A DNA stretch of 64,000 nucleotides from Thiomicrorhabdus sp. Milos-T2 (GCF_000702325.1 NZ_KL370892.1:62001-126000), one strand, 5' to 3'. Counted from the stretch's first letter, positions 42,906-51,664 are shown. Program-made: numbers and translations. Notes: generated by a model not told the origin, from the letters alone.

Positions 42906-43346
42906 ATGAATAGAAATATGGATACATTAGTTTGGTTAGCACCAAGTCAACTTAATGCTAACCACCCTATTTACCAAGAGATTGATGGCAGAGTAGGGAC
43001 TTTATTTATTTGGGATGAAGCTTATTTTGAAAAAATGGGCTTTTCTATTAAACGCCAATACTTTATTTGGCAGTGTTTGCAAGACTTTAAAAAACGCAAT
43101 TTAATGGTGATTAAAGGTGAAACTGACCAGGTATTAAAGGCAATTTACCAAAGAAGCCCAGACATAAAAATCGTCACTCCAGAAGACAGGCGTTTAGATT
43201 ACAGCCGCTGGAGTTTTATTGATAAAATCAAACAACCCCAGTTTTTGGTTTACCAGGGTAAAGTTCCGTTTGGCTTCTTTAAGTTTTGGAAACAAGCAGA
43301 ACAAACCTTATTTCCCAACAAACCACACTTATCAAAGTCAGCTTAA
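42906..43346 (+). CDS. Photolyase N-terminal-domain-like protein (split partner)
   Basis: This 146-residue protein begins DTLVWLAPSQLNANHPIYQE and continues with alternating strand/helix segments (LFIWDEAYF, IWQCLQDFKKRNLMVIKGE, DIKIVTPEDRRLDYSR), resembling the alpha/beta antenna-binding domain of photolyases. It directly follows the FAD-domain gene. The assignment rests on pattern and context, since sequence identity in this domain is low. Confidence 0.65.
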   Translation: MNRNMDTLVWLAPSQLNANHPIYQEIDGRVGTLFIWDEAYFEKMGFSIKRQYFIWQCLQDFKKRNLMVIKGETDQVLKAIYQRSPDIKIVTPEDRRLDYSRWSFIDKIKQPQFLVYQGKVPFGFFKFWKQAEQTLFPNKPHLSKSA

Positions 43347-43365
43347 TCATAAGCAACCTTAAACT

Positions 43366-43387
43366 AACTTACCAGGCCTGGTAAGTT
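43366..43387. repeat. 22-bp perfect palindrome built on CCAGGCCTGG
   Basis: The iterated core at 43372-43381 is extended by six further bases on each side (AACTTA and TAAGTT) into a perfect 22-bp palindrome. It lies between convergent genes, just before a terminator. Confidence 0.8.
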
Positions 43388-43404
43388 CATTTAATAACCC
43401 GCAT

Positions 43405-43429
43405 AAAAAAGGGGCTAAACTCTAGCCCC
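43405..43429 (-). terminator. Rho-independent terminator of the 43.5-kb gene
   Basis: GGGGCTA and TAGCCCC (43411-43417 and 43423-43429) enclose five bases, and on the minus strand the stem is followed by six U (A run at 43405-43410). It lies 36 bp after the stop of the minus-strand gene ending at 43466 and could act weakly on the plus strand too. Confidence 0.8.
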
Positions 43430-43465
43430 CTTCATTAATACCCTATTAAAAATGCCTGATTAAGA

Positions 43466-43705
43466 CTACAAACCCCTGACCATTTTACGGCAAGGTTTAG
43501 TCGCCTGTACTGCCGCATTTTCATAGGCAATTTCATAAGCTAATGCCGCATAAGCATCTTTAAATGTTTTACCGTTTTCTACAAAAGCAGAATACTGATT
43601 TTGTATTGCTCTAATATCTGTTGTCTGTTGTGCTTGATCTGCGAAAATGGGTGCACTTAACATCATGCTTAACCCTGTAATGAGTAATTTATTTTTAAGC
43701 TCCAT
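43466..43705 (-). CDS. Small secreted protein
   Basis: This 79-residue protein starts at MELKNKLLITG (43705), which has AGGAG eight bases upstream; an in-frame ATG at 43732 lacks such a site. A signal peptide (LLITGLSMMLSAPIFA) precedes a mature part of about 57 residues with a single Cys and a basic C-terminus. I do not recognise a family. It has its own terminator. Confidence 0.7.
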   Translation of the reverse strand: MELKNKLLITGLSMMLSAPIFADQAQQTTDIRAIQNQYSAFVENGKTFKDAYAALAYEIAYENAAVQATKPCRKMVRGL

Positions 43706-43844
43706 CACTTTTCTCCTGTTTAAAGCCTTCAAGATTAAAGCCTAATGACATCATTTAATGAATTTAATGCCATCAGGCTTTTAGTCAATATTAAATTTAC
43801 TTTGCCTTAATCATTGAATTAAAGCACTTTGGATTAGCGTTATT

Positions 43845-44675
43845 CTAAAGTGGTAATTTCTCTAGATTATCATCCACTTCAATTAAGTCATTAAATGCGT
43901 GCCAACTTGCGTATCCCAGTAAGGGCATAACAATGACCATTGCTAAACCTACGGTTACAATGCCAACTGCAACCAGCGCTGCAATGGTTAAGGCCCATAG
44001 CGCCATCACTTTTTTGTTTTCCATAACAACCTGAAAACTTAACACCATTGCCGAAATGACTCCGATTTTAGAGTCTCTTAGTAACAATGGAATTGTCACC
44101 ACACTAATAGTGAAAACAAAAGCCGCAACTAATGAGGCACTAACACCAAATATCAACATAAAGGTTTGCCCTGCGTCAGACATTAAAAACCCTAAGGCTC
44201 CGGCACTAGGGTCAACGATTAGCAATGAATTAGATTTAACTATTGCCGCAATTAAAGGCACAATTCTCGCCCATATGGCAACAATAATTCCTAACGCCAA
44301 GGCAAATAATGCAAACTCTGTAGCATTACGTTTCCATGAAAACATTGAACGAATTAAGTCAGGACGTTCTCCTTTAGCCAATTGACATGAAATCGCATAC
44401 AGACCAGTCGCTAAAAAGGGTGATAAAATGACAAAGAAAGTGGCAATTTTAAACATCATTATCGGTTGATTTTGAAATGTAAAATATACCAGCATGACAG
44501 ACAATGTCATAACCAGGCCATAAAAAGCAGATTCAACAGGCGCATTTGCCATATCAAACCATCCTTTCTTTAGCCAAGTACCAATACTGGCAATGGATGC
44601 ATCTTTAGTAACAATGTGTTCACCACTTTCTGTGTAGTGATGGTGTAAAGTTTGATTTAATGTAGACTGTGACAT
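43845..44675 (-). CDS. DUF2189 family membrane protein
   Basis: This 276-residue protein has about six membrane helices in the DUF2189 layout: IGTWLKKGWFDMANAPVES, FYGLVMTLSVMLVYF, PFLATGLYAISCQLAKGERP and a final MPLLGYASWHAFNDLI. The family is found in many proteobacteria and was once linked to cytochrome oxidase assembly, but its function is not established. A TATACA-N5-TATACA motif lies 80-100 bp upstream. Confidence 0.85.
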   Translation of the reverse strand: MSQSTLNQTLHHHYTESGEHIVTKDASIASIGTWLKKGWFDMANAPVESAFYGLVMTLSVMLVYFTFQNQPIMMFKIATFFVILSPFLATGLYAISCQLAKGERPDLIRSMFSWKRNATEFALFALALGIIVAIWARIVPLIAAIVKSNSLLIVDPSAGALGFLMSDAGQTFMLIFGVSASLVAAFVFTISVVTIPLLLRDSKIGVISAMVLSFQVVMENKKVMALWALTIAALVAVGIVTVGLAMVIVMPLLGYASWHAFNDLIEVDDNLEKLPL

Positions 44676-44753
44676 GATAACCTCCTAAGGTTAAGTAACA
44701 ACTAGATAACCAGGTAATTTAATAACCAAGTAATTTACTCAGGTACTGAATAT

Positions 44754-44773
44754 AGTTATACAGAGTCTATACA
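44754..44773. promoter_or_regulatory. TATACA-N5-TATACA motif upstream of the DUF2189 gene
   Basis: AGTTATACA at 44754-44762 overlaps a pair of TATACA sites 11 bp apart (44757-44762 and 44768-44773). It is one of the clearest copies of the motif shared across 41-60 kb. Confidence 0.6.
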
Positions 44774-44908
44774 TAAATATCTAATACAAAGTATCAATAG
44801 GTACCATTGGTATTTTAAATATTAGAAGAAAGTGATGTTTTCTAGACTAGGTTTTACAGGCATAACAAGAAATTCACCAAATATAATTTGGCGAACATCT
44901 AACCAAAA

Positions 44909-45541
44909 TTAAATTCTATCATTAGGGGTTGATGGCTTGTCTTCAAGAAGATAAGGAGTTGATGGTGGCGAATCTTTGCCATGATTTTTGGGTAAATCCT
45001 GGGGTAAATCCTGGGGTAAATCCTGATATAAATCTTCAGGTAAGTTTTTATGAGGATTATTTTGATAAGGACGGTATTGATGTGGATTAATCACCATAGG
45101 GTTTTCTTGCATACGCTTATGAACCAACTCCTTAATGTATTTTCTTCTAATATCAACCACTTGATAAGACATATCAAGCTCTTCTTGCAAAACTTTAGGT
45201 GGTGGTGAAAATACATCTGGTACATCGACATAAGCCAATTTTGATTGTCTTAACGCTATAAATTGAGGCAAACAGACATGATGCAAACGCTTGGCAACGA
45301 TTTTACGGCTGTCGGCCAAATGTTCAACACTAGAAACCTTATTACGTAAACATTCACCTACAGCCTGGGCAATCTGTTTTTGATCGGCTTTAAGTTCGCT
45401 AGGGGTTAGGCGGATACTATTCGATTGCTCACTCTGTTCAGTAGACAGCGCTTTATCAGATTGCTCACAACCCTGCATGGTGAATGCAAAGAATACTAAA
45501 AGTATCATTTTTGTAAAACTTGCATAAATTTTGTATAACAT
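44909..45541 (-). CDS. Putative lipoprotein with QDLP repeats
   Basis: This protein of about 210 residues starts at MLYKIYASF (45541), placed by GAGGTGG just upstream. Its N-terminus (ILLVFFAFTMQGCEQ) ends in a lipobox, so it is probably a lipoprotein. The middle is soluble with two Cys; the C-terminal 60 residues are rich in Pro, Asp and Gln and include three Q-D-L-P units encoded by a 12-bp tandem repeat. I do not recognise a family. Confidence 0.65.
   Translation of the reverse strand: MLYKIYASFTKMILLVFFAFTMQGCEQSDKALSTEQSEQSNSIRLTPSELKADQKQIAQAVGECLRNKVSSVEHLADSRKIVAKRLHHVCLPQFIALRQSKLAYVDVPDVFSPPPKVLQEELDMSYQVVDIRRKYIKELVHKRMQENPMVINPHQYRPYQNNPHKNLPEDLYQDLPQDLPQDLPKNHGKDSPPSTPYLLEDKPSTPNDRI
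44990..45025. repeat. 12-bp tandem repeat, three units
   Basis: GGGTAAATCCTG is repeated three times head to tail (44990, 45002, 45014), followed by a degenerate unit. It encodes a Q-D-L-P tetrapeptide repeat on the minus strand and could vary by slippage without shifting the frame. Confidence 0.9.
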
Positions 45542-45610
45542 ATACCACCTCAATCAACTGAAGTACTAACGAACAGGATTATTTACGAACTTGATTATTA
45601 ACGAACTTGA

Positions 45611-46390
45611 TCAAGGAGCTAATCGCTTAATATTCCATTGCTTATGTTCTGAATCTTGAATTGTGGATGTTTCGTTTAAATTTTTATTTAAGGTTTCAGT
45701 CGGTTCATACACAATTCTGTCATGCAAGCGGTTATCGCCTCCCTGCCAAAACTCAAAATATTCTGGTTCAATACGATAACCGCCCCAAAAATCAGGAAAT
45801 GGAACCTCACCATGCATAAATTTATCTTTGAGCTTATGGTACTGACTAGAAAGCAGAAAACGTGAGCTAATTACCTGGCTTTGATGACTTACCCAGGCAC
45901 CAATTTGGCTGCCTTTAGGGCGTGCAAAAAAATAATGCATCGACTCTTTTAAGGCAATACGCTTTGCGGTGCCTCTAATTTTAACCTGGCGCTCTAAACC
46001 CAGCCATAAGAACTGAATTGACACATTGGGGTTCCGATCAATTTCTTTGGCTTTTTGGCTGGTGTAATTGGTAAAAAACACAAAACCTTTTTCATCAAAT
46101 ACCTTTAGTAAAACCGTACGAGTATTCGGTGCATTATGTTCATCTACCGTAGCAATCACCATGGCATTGGGCTCTTCTAAACCTTGGCTTTCGGCCTCTT
46201 CATACCACTGTTTAAATTGTGCAAACGGGTTTTTAGACACCACGTCTTCAGTTAAATGCGCTTTTTTATAGGCTTTACGTGCCGAATAGAGGTCTTTTTG
46301 TGATTGACTTTGTTCTTGCTGCTCGTCATTCAGTAAAGGCGTATCCAATGTAGGCGCATCGTTTTTAGTTTGATTTACATTAGAACTCAT
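45611..46390 (-). CDS. pdxH: Pyridoxamine 5'-phosphate oxidase
   Basis: This 259-residue FMN enzyme oxidises pyridoxamine/pyridoxine 5'-phosphate to pyridoxal 5'-phosphate. NPFAQFKQWYEEAESQGLEE, the FMN-binding TRTVLLKVFDEKGFVFFTNY, RPKGSQIGAWVSHQSQVI and WGGYRIEPEYFEFWQGGDNR with the C-terminal LHDR are canonical. A 40-residue Gln-rich N-terminal extension is unusual. It overlaps the hydrolase gene upstream by four bases. Confidence 0.94.
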   Translation of the reverse strand: MSSNVNQTKNDAPTLDTPLLNDEQQEQSQSQKDLYSARKAYKKAHLTEDVVSKNPFAQFKQWYEEAESQGLEEPNAMVIATVDEHNAPNTRTVLLKVFDEKGFVFFTNYTSQKAKEIDRNPNVSIQFLWLGLERQVKIRGTAKRIALKESMHYFFARPKGSQIGAWVSHQSQVISSRFLLSSQYHKLKDKFMHGEVPFPDFWGGYRIEPEYFEFWQGGDNRLHDRIVYEPTETLNKNLNETSTIQDSEHKQWNIKRLAP

Positions 46391-47382
46391 GAAGAGCCTC
46401 CTAATAAAGAGTGGCTGAGCGAAGGTTTAATTGCAACTGTAGCGTCATTAACTAAGTGCTCTTTAAGCAAACGATAAAACGTTTTAGATTGCTCTATCCA
46501 TGGAAAGTGCCCACACTGATCAATTAAGTCAACCTGTTGAAACTGCATTTTGTTTTGCATCGCATTAAGGTTATAAGGCATTAAATAATCTTGGTTACAA
46601 TCAATAAAACTCACCGGTTGTTTAAACTGGTTAATGGTTTTGAATTTAATAGGATTTTGATCGTACTCTTTCCAGGCCTGAATATTTAAATCAATATTAA
46701 AGTCTTTAACGGTAAATTGCTTGGCATATTTAACCCCTAAGTTATAATCCATAAAATAGGTTGGCAACACTTGCTGAATTTGTCTCAAGGTTAAATGTTC
46801 TAAATCTTGATTTTGCTCGCCAATCTCATTTGACCAGGCCTGGTCACTATCCCAATCAACATTCACATTTTCTTGGTTTCGTAGATGAATCTCATCCGTT
46901 AAGTTTTGCATGGCGGCTTTTTCTGGATCTACCGGGTTAAGCAAGATAATTTTAGCGACTTTGTTATTATGAGATTGCGCATAAAGCATCGCCATAAGGG
47001 CTCCCCAAGAATGCCCAACTAAAATAACTTTTTCACCCGCATTTAACTGATGCGTTAATAAGGTATCAAGTTGCTCTACCCAAGCATTTAGAACGGGTTG
47101 CGGGTTTAGGTGTCTATTTTCTCCGATACCTAGCATATCAGCTAAAAAAACTCGATAGTCCATTGCGGCGATTTTGGTTTGGATAGGTTCTAAATTCCAG
47201 CTTGAAAACCCAGGACCACCCCCAAGTAACAAAACTTTAGGCGCATCAATTTCACCCTTAACATGATAACTAAATTTTTGCTGCTGCCAATTAGCAGACA
47301 AAGGAGGGGTTGTAAAACTTGCTTGAACGTTAAGAACAAGAAATAAAAGACTGCCAAGAACAATGGCTTTTAAAAAAGACAT
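46387..47382 (-). CDS. Alpha/beta hydrolase, proline iminopeptidase-like
   Basis: This 331-residue protein has a signal-like N-terminus (FLKAIVLGSLLFLVLNVQA), the oxyanion-hole segment LLGGGPGFSSWNLEP and the nucleophile elbow GHSWGALMA; a late GHFPWIEQ supplies the His. It resembles proline iminopeptidases/epoxide-hydrolase-like proteins. It starts an operon with pdxH, and the TGTATA-N5-TGTAAA motif lies upstream. A hairpin with 8-bp arms (AATTAAGC/GCTTAATT, 47451-47473) sits in its leader. Substrate is unknown. Confidence 0.85.
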   Translation of the reverse strand: MSFLKAIVLGSLLFLVLNVQASFTTPPLSANWQQQKFSYHVKGEIDAPKVLLLGGGPGFSSWNLEPIQTKIAAMDYRVFLADMLGIGENRHLNPQPVLNAWVEQLDTLLTHQLNAGEKVILVGHSWGALMAMLYAQSHNNKVAKIILLNPVDPEKAAMQNLTDEIHLRNQENVNVDWDSDQAWSNEIGEQNQDLEHLTLRQIQQVLPTYFMDYNLGVKYAKQFTVKDFNIDLNIQAWKEYDQNPIKFKTINQFKQPVSFIDCNQDYLMPYNLNAMQNKMQFQQVDLIDQCGHFPWIEQSKTFYRLLKEHLVNDATVAIKPSLSHSLLGGSS

Positions 47383-47538
47383 GAAAACTCCAGGCGAAAG
47401 AAAAGATAAAAAACTACTTTACGTGCAACGGGCTGTAAACCACTTAACCAAATTAAGCTTGTAAGGCTTAATTCTCTTATCGCAAAGTAGGAGGAAGTAC
47501 CGAATCTAAAATTAGATTACACATTAAATATACACAAC

Positions 47539-47555
47539 TGTATAACTATTGTAAA
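47539..47555. promoter_or_regulatory. TGTATA-N5-TGTAAA motif upstream of the hydrolase-pdxH operon
   Basis: Read on the minus strand this is TTTACA-N5-TATACA within ATAGTTATACAG, matching the motif at 44754. It lies about 160 bp upstream of the start at 47382. Confidence 0.55.
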
Positions 47556-47626
47556 GGTTATTGATATTTTTTAATTAAGCTTGAAGGCGAGACTATGATG
47601 AAAATGTTTATATGAGAGACCTTTAA

Positions 47627-48217
47627 TTACCAGGATTCTTCTCTAATTAAACAAAGATAGTTATGAAAACCTTGGCGCCAGGCCTCTATCATTTGAACTC
47701 TAAGAGCTTCATCTAAATCCGTGTCAGTTATGTGGTGGGCGGATTCTAAGACCGATTTTTTAAATAGGTCATAAGGGTTTTCAGAAAATTGTAATTGCTG
47801 CCCTTGTTCAACTAACAATTCGGGATCTAAAGAGCGAGCTAAATCCAAACCCTCGGCACGGGCTTTTTTAACTCTAAACTCTAACCACCCTTGCTTAACC
47901 CATTGCTTTAAGTTGTTAGCTATCTCTTTTGCTAAAACGTCATTTGATTTTTTAGCATAAACAAACATCTCTTCTAATTGCTGCCAAAGTTTGCGCTCTT
48001 CATCACTCGACTGCAACAGCACTTCTGCTAGCATCCATGGAATTTTATACCCCTCTAAAGCGGCAAGTAAATAACGCATACGCTCCGCTAAAACATTCTC
48101 ACTCGTCAAGAACACAACTTGTTTAGGCGTTAATTGTATATTTGCCTGCTTTTGGTCATGTTTATGGCCTTGTTTATGGTTTTGGTCTTGCAAATTATCT
48201 TTATCCTTTACTTGCAT
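47627..48217 (-). CDS. Conserved-looking protein of unknown function
   Basis: This 196-residue protein starts within the lipocalin stop region (10-bp overlap) and so is co-transcribed with it. The first 30 residues are Gln/His/Lys-rich and low in complexity; the rest is mostly helical with a Trp-rich end (EAWRQGFHNYLCLIREESW). There is no signal peptide or membrane segment. I do not recognise a family; a soluble cytoplasmic role is likely. Confidence 0.65.
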   Translation of the reverse strand: MQVKDKDNLQDQNHKQGHKHDQKQANIQLTPKQVVFLTSENVLAERMRYLLAALEGYKIPWMLAEVLLQSSDEERKLWQQLEEMFVYAKKSNDVLAKEIANNLKQWVKQGWLEFRVKKARAEGLDLARSLDPELLVEQGQQLQFSENPYDLFKKSVLESAHHITDTDLDEALRVQMIEAWRQGFHNYLCLIREESW

Positions 48218-48783
48218 TTCTCCCCCTCAATCCAGTCACTACGCTTAATGCCTAAACTTTCAGCGGTTTGGTAATATTCATTACACTTAACCAGGCCTGG
48301 TTGCTTGGTTCTGGATAGAATCCAAGCATAATCGGTATTTGGGCCAATCACCAATGCCATTTGATAATCAGGATCTAATTTTGCAATATGATAGCCTCCA
48401 TAAAACGGCCCAAAAAATGAGACTTTTAAACTACCTATATTTTTAGCACCAATAAAGTAAGCTTTACCCTCTGCAATTTTAGGTTGATTATTTTCAGTGT
48501 TAATCCCTGAGTTAATAACTCTAACCCCACCGTCTTCACGCATAGAATAGTCAGCCGTAACTTGAGTTAATCCCCGTTCAAAACTATGGTCTAAACGTGC
48601 AATTTCATACCATTTACCTAAATAACGCTCTAACTCAAAATTTTGAATGGGTGTCACCCCTTTAGGCACTTGCGTACAGCCTGTTAACAAAGCCGGGACA
48701 CCCACAATCATCAAACTGAAAGTGAATCGTTTAAATACATTAAACACTCTGTTCTGAATAGGATTGGGTTTAACCTGATTCAT
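48208..48783 (-). CDS. blc: Outer-membrane lipocalin
   Basis: This protein of about 191 residues carries the lipocalin signature FELERYLGKWYEIARLDHSFERG, GLTQVTADYSMR, the conserved T-D-Y-A-W-I-L-S-R-T motif and a lipobox (GVPALLTGCTQ). The start at 48783 is placed by AGAGG upstream; an upstream ATG at 48828 has no such site. Blc binds lysophospholipid or other hydrophobic ligands in the outer membrane. Lipocalins are commonly part of photolyase/cfa gene sets. One exact CCAGGCCTGG lies in the gene. Confidence 0.92.
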   Translation of the reverse strand: MNQVKPNPIQNRVFNVFKRFTFSLMIVGVPALLTGCTQVPKGVTPIQNFELERYLGKWYEIARLDHSFERGLTQVTADYSMREDGGVRVINSGINTENNQPKIAEGKAYFIGAKNIGSLKVSFFGPFYGGYHIAKLDPDYQMALVIGPNTDYAWILSRTKQPGLVKCNEYYQTAESLGIKRSDWIEGEKCK

Positions 48784-48900
48784 AAAACCTCTTTTTGCTA
48801 TGGTTATCAAAGAAATTATCTCTTTCAAGTAATTATCACTTTCTAATTATCACTATCTTATCCCCGTCGATGGAATCGATTTAAATCAAACCAAACCAAA

Positions 48901-49149
48901 TCACTTCCAGCCCTGAAGCCAAGTGGCCGCATCCTTTAACTGTTCACAACGTATTTCATAATCATTTTTATGCATAACAGATTGCAATATACAGGCTTCA
49001 ATCTTGCCTTCTATTTGCGGATCTTCTAACAATTTTACAACAATAAAATGACGTTCTTTATTTTGTGGGTTTACGGCAGTCCACTTAGCATTTAATAGCT
49101 TTTTAGGGTTAAACTTATTGGCTTTATTCGCTTTGTTTGTCTTATTCAC
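48901..49149 (-). CDS. TIGR02450-type Trp-rich protein
   Basis: This 82-residue protein matches the TIGR02450 family: FNPKKLLNAKWTAVNPQNKE, RHFIVVKLLEDP, ILQSVMHKNDYEI and ATWLQGWK. The family is small, basic, conserved in proteobacteria and frequently linked to photolyase genes; its function is unknown. It lies just downstream of hemH on the same strand, with an exact CCAGGCCTGG in the gap. Confidence 0.82.
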   Translation of the reverse strand: MNKTNKANKANKFNPKKLLNAKWTAVNPQNKERHFIVVKLLEDPQIEGKIEACILQSVMHKNDYEIRCEQLKDAATWLQGWK

Positions 49150-49197
49150 AGGATTTACCAGGCCTGGTGATTTTGTAAAATCAATGCCTGAGCTTCA

Positions 49198-50301
49198 CTA
49201 AGCATTGTCCGCTCCGAGAAGTTTGGCATTTGCTTTTACTTTAGCTAAATCTTCATCGGCAACAATTACATCCCAACCTTGCAGGTGTTGCAAGACTAAC
49301 TCGCCTAAGGCTTGGGTGTGATCTTCTCGATCGTTTAGGCACTTAATGTAGCCAAAAATCTCCCCGCCAGCTTCTTCAAAATATTCTCGGTTCTCTTCAC
49401 CAATTTCCTCTATGGTTTCTAAACAATCGGCAGAAAAACCTGGGCAAATCACTTGCACATTTTTAATGCCTTGTTTTGGCAAATTCATCATGGTTTCATC
49501 GGTATAAGGTTTGACCCAAGGCTCACGGCCAAAACGTGACTGAAAGGTCACTTTATATTCGTCTTTTGATAACCCTAGTTTTTCTGCTACCAAACGTGAT
49601 GTTAAATGACAATTACAAGGATAGGAGTCGCCGTTGTCCCAATAACGTTGTGGAATGCCATGATAAGACATAACCAATAAATCAGGTTTACCATGTTCGG
49701 CTTGATATTCTTGAATTGAATTTGCTAAGGCATCAATATAACCGGGATGACGATAATACTGATTTATAGAACGCATTTCTGGCACCCAGCGCCAGTGCAA
49801 AAGTTCACTATTTACCGCATCAAACGTAGAGGCGGTTGTCGCACCTGCGTATTGAGGATACAAAGGTAGCACTAAAATCTTTTGGCAACCTTTGGCTTGT
49901 AGTTTTTGCAATGCCGATGCAATTGAAGGATTGCCGTAACGCATTCCTAATTCAAATTCTACATGAGTCTTAAGATGAGGGGTAACATGTTTGGCAATGG
50001 CATCTACCTGACGCTGAGCAATATTTAATAACGGCGCACCTGGACCTTCTGAATCCCAAACAGTTTTGTAGGCTTCAGCGGATTTTGCTGGACGAGTATT
50101 TAAAATAATTCCATTTAAAATCAAACGCCATAACCAACGAGCAGGTGGCGGCTCAACCACTCTAGGATCTGATAAAAACTCTTTTAAATAAGGTTTTAAA
50201 GCTTCTTTAGTGGGCGCGTCTGGCGTACCTAAATTGGTAATTAATACCCCAATAACGGAAGCATCACCGTGCTGATACTGACTGTATGATTGATAGTGCA
50301 T
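49198..50301 (-). CDS. hemH: Ferrochelatase
   Basis: This 367-residue enzyme inserts Fe2+ into protoporphyrin IX to make haem. VLITNLGTPDAPTKEALKPY, the PLYPQYAGATTASTFDAVN region, SYHGIPQRYWDNGDSYPCNC with the catalytic His, and CPGFSADCLETIEEIGEE with the conserved Glu are all present. Protoporphyrin is a photosensitiser, so light-linked control of hemH makes sense. The TGTACA-N5-TGTATA motif lies 120 bp upstream, between hemH and the divergent DUF523 gene. Confidence 0.95.
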   Translation of the reverse strand: MHYQSYSQYQHGDASVIGVLITNLGTPDAPTKEALKPYLKEFLSDPRVVEPPPARWLWRLILNGIILNTRPAKSAEAYKTVWDSEGPGAPLLNIAQRQVDAIAKHVTPHLKTHVEFELGMRYGNPSIASALQKLQAKGCQKILVLPLYPQYAGATTASTFDAVNSELLHWRWVPEMRSINQYYRHPGYIDALANSIQEYQAEHGKPDLLVMSYHGIPQRYWDNGDSYPCNCHLTSRLVAEKLGLSKDEYKVTFQSRFGREPWVKPYTDETMMNLPKQGIKNVQVICPGFSADCLETIEEIGEENREYFEEAGGEIFGYIKCLNDREDHTQALGELVLQHLQGWDVIVADEDLAKVKANAKLLGADNA

Positions 50302-50420
50302 GTTATTCCTTAATGTATAAATCCTACGCTTAATCTGAGCTTAAACTAAGTTTAACGTTTACTTAACCTGAGCTAAAATTATGCCTGGATAGAGAGGTGT
50401 GTATTAAAACTAATAATTGA

Positions 50421-50437
50421 TGTACAAGTATTGTATA
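50421..50437. promoter_or_regulatory. TGTACA-N5-TGTATA motif between hemH and the DUF523 gene
   Basis: TGTACA (50421-50426) and TGTATA (50432-50437) are 11 bp apart. The site lies between divergent genes, 80 bp before the DUF523/DUF1722 start and 120 bp before hemH, so it could control either or both. Confidence 0.55.
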
Positions 50438-50516
50438 ATATTTAATATTGAATGTATCGGTTTAATTTTGTGAATTATTTTCTGAATTATCGATTGAGTT
50501 ACCAAGAGGATTTAAA

Positions 50517-51491
50517 ATGCACTTTCCAAGACTAAAAATTGCGGTTTCTGATTGTTTGAGAGGCACAGAATGCCGTTATAACGGCGGTCATGCTCAAGAT
50601 GATTTTGTGAACCACCATCTTGCCAAATATGCAGACTTTTATCCTTTTTGCCCCGAAGCCGCCGTGCTTGGCACACCAAGAGAAACTATTCGGTTAGTCG
50701 GCATTGATAACGAAGTTCGCGTTATAGGGCCAAAATCTAATACTGACTACACCGACGGCCTGCAAGCTTATAACGATAATATTGTGCCTAAACTTGCCGA
50801 AAAGAAAATGGATGGTGCGGTGGTTAAGTCACGCTCGCCAAGTTGTGGTTTAGAACGTATTAAGGTTTATCAACCTTCTGGAGAATGGCATGGTTCTAAA
50901 GATCCAATGCAATCTGGGTTATTTACGGGTGATTTAAAAAATGCCATGCCGCATTTAGCCATTGAAGAAGAAGGCCGCTTAAATGATGCATGGTTACGTG
51001 AAACCTTTATGGTACAAGCCTTTACCTCGGCTCGTTGGCGTGACTTTAGCGAGAACAATCCTACCGTTGGTAAGTTTCAGGAATTTCATCGTGACCATAA
51101 ATACCTGTTTCTTTCAAAAAATGAAGATATCTATCGTAATTTAGGCGCATTAGTCGCCACAACTCGAAAGCACAATCTATCTGAAAGTATGGCGGATTAT
51201 GAACAAAAAATGTTTCAACTATTAGCCTGTCGATCTAAAAAAGGCCATGTCAAAAATGTTTTAGACCACATTTATGGCTACTTTAAACATGACATTACCC
51301 CAAGCGAAAAAGAACTTTACCACGAAACTGTGACTGAATTTATGGAGGGTATTATTCCATTAATTGCGGTGATGAAGCTTTTAGAACAGTTCTTAAAACA
51401 CTATGGTTCCGATTATCTTGAATCTCAAGTTTTCTTTCATCCATACCCAGCCGATTTAGCATTGCGATCCAAAACATCGGCTTATCGATAA
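50517..51491 (+). CDS. DUF523 and DUF1722 domain-containing protein (YbgA-like)
   Basis: This 324-residue protein joins an N-terminal DUF523 (KIAVSDCLRGTECRYNGGHA, PFCPEAAVLGTPRETIRLV, KSRSPSCGLERIKVY; conserved Cys residues suggest metal or Fe-S binding) to a C-terminal DUF1722 (EFHRDHKYLFLSKNEDIYRN to the end). Fusions of this kind are typically next to phrB in proteobacteria and are thought to act in light or stress response; recent work on DUF523 suggests tRNA or thiouracil-type chemistry in relatives, which I cannot confirm here. Confidence 0.85.
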   Translation: MHFPRLKIAVSDCLRGTECRYNGGHAQDDFVNHHLAKYADFYPFCPEAAVLGTPRETIRLVGIDNEVRVIGPKSNTDYTDGLQAYNDNIVPKLAEKKMDGAVVKSRSPSCGLERIKVYQPSGEWHGSKDPMQSGLFTGDLKNAMPHLAIEEEGRLNDAWLRETFMVQAFTSARWRDFSENNPTVGKFQEFHRDHKYLFLSKNEDIYRNLGALVATTRKHNLSESMADYEQKMFQLLACRSKKGHVKNVLDHIYGYFKHDITPSEKELYHETVTEFMEGIIPLIAVMKLLEQFLKHYGSDYLESQVFFHPYPADLALRSKTSAYR

Positions 51492-51598
51492 TTAATACTG
51501 CTAAATAATATTGCTAAACAGCATCGCCAAAACATGACGCTTAATAAAAGCAATCATTAAGTATTTTTATTTATCATCAAGGATAAAGGTTTGTACTC

Positions 51599-51626
51599 TT
51601 GACCCTTGGTGAGATAAAGGCATAAT
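51599..51626 (+). promoter_or_regulatory. Candidate sigma-70 promoter of the LOV gene
   Basis: TTGACC (51599-51604), a 16-bp spacer and CATAAT (51621-51626) precede the ATG at 51665. TTTGTACTC lies directly upstream and partly resembles the shared TGTACA motif. Confidence 0.5.
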
Positions 51627-51664
51627 AGAACAAATTAGAAACAGCCAAATCCTTTGATGGTGTT

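Noticed and set aside
41151-50437. Literal match to an inverted TGTACA-N12-TGTACA LitR operator
   Set aside because: The spacers I count between TGTACA-like words do not fit a constant 12 bp inverted layout; the consistent feature is a direct repeat with a 5-bp spacer.
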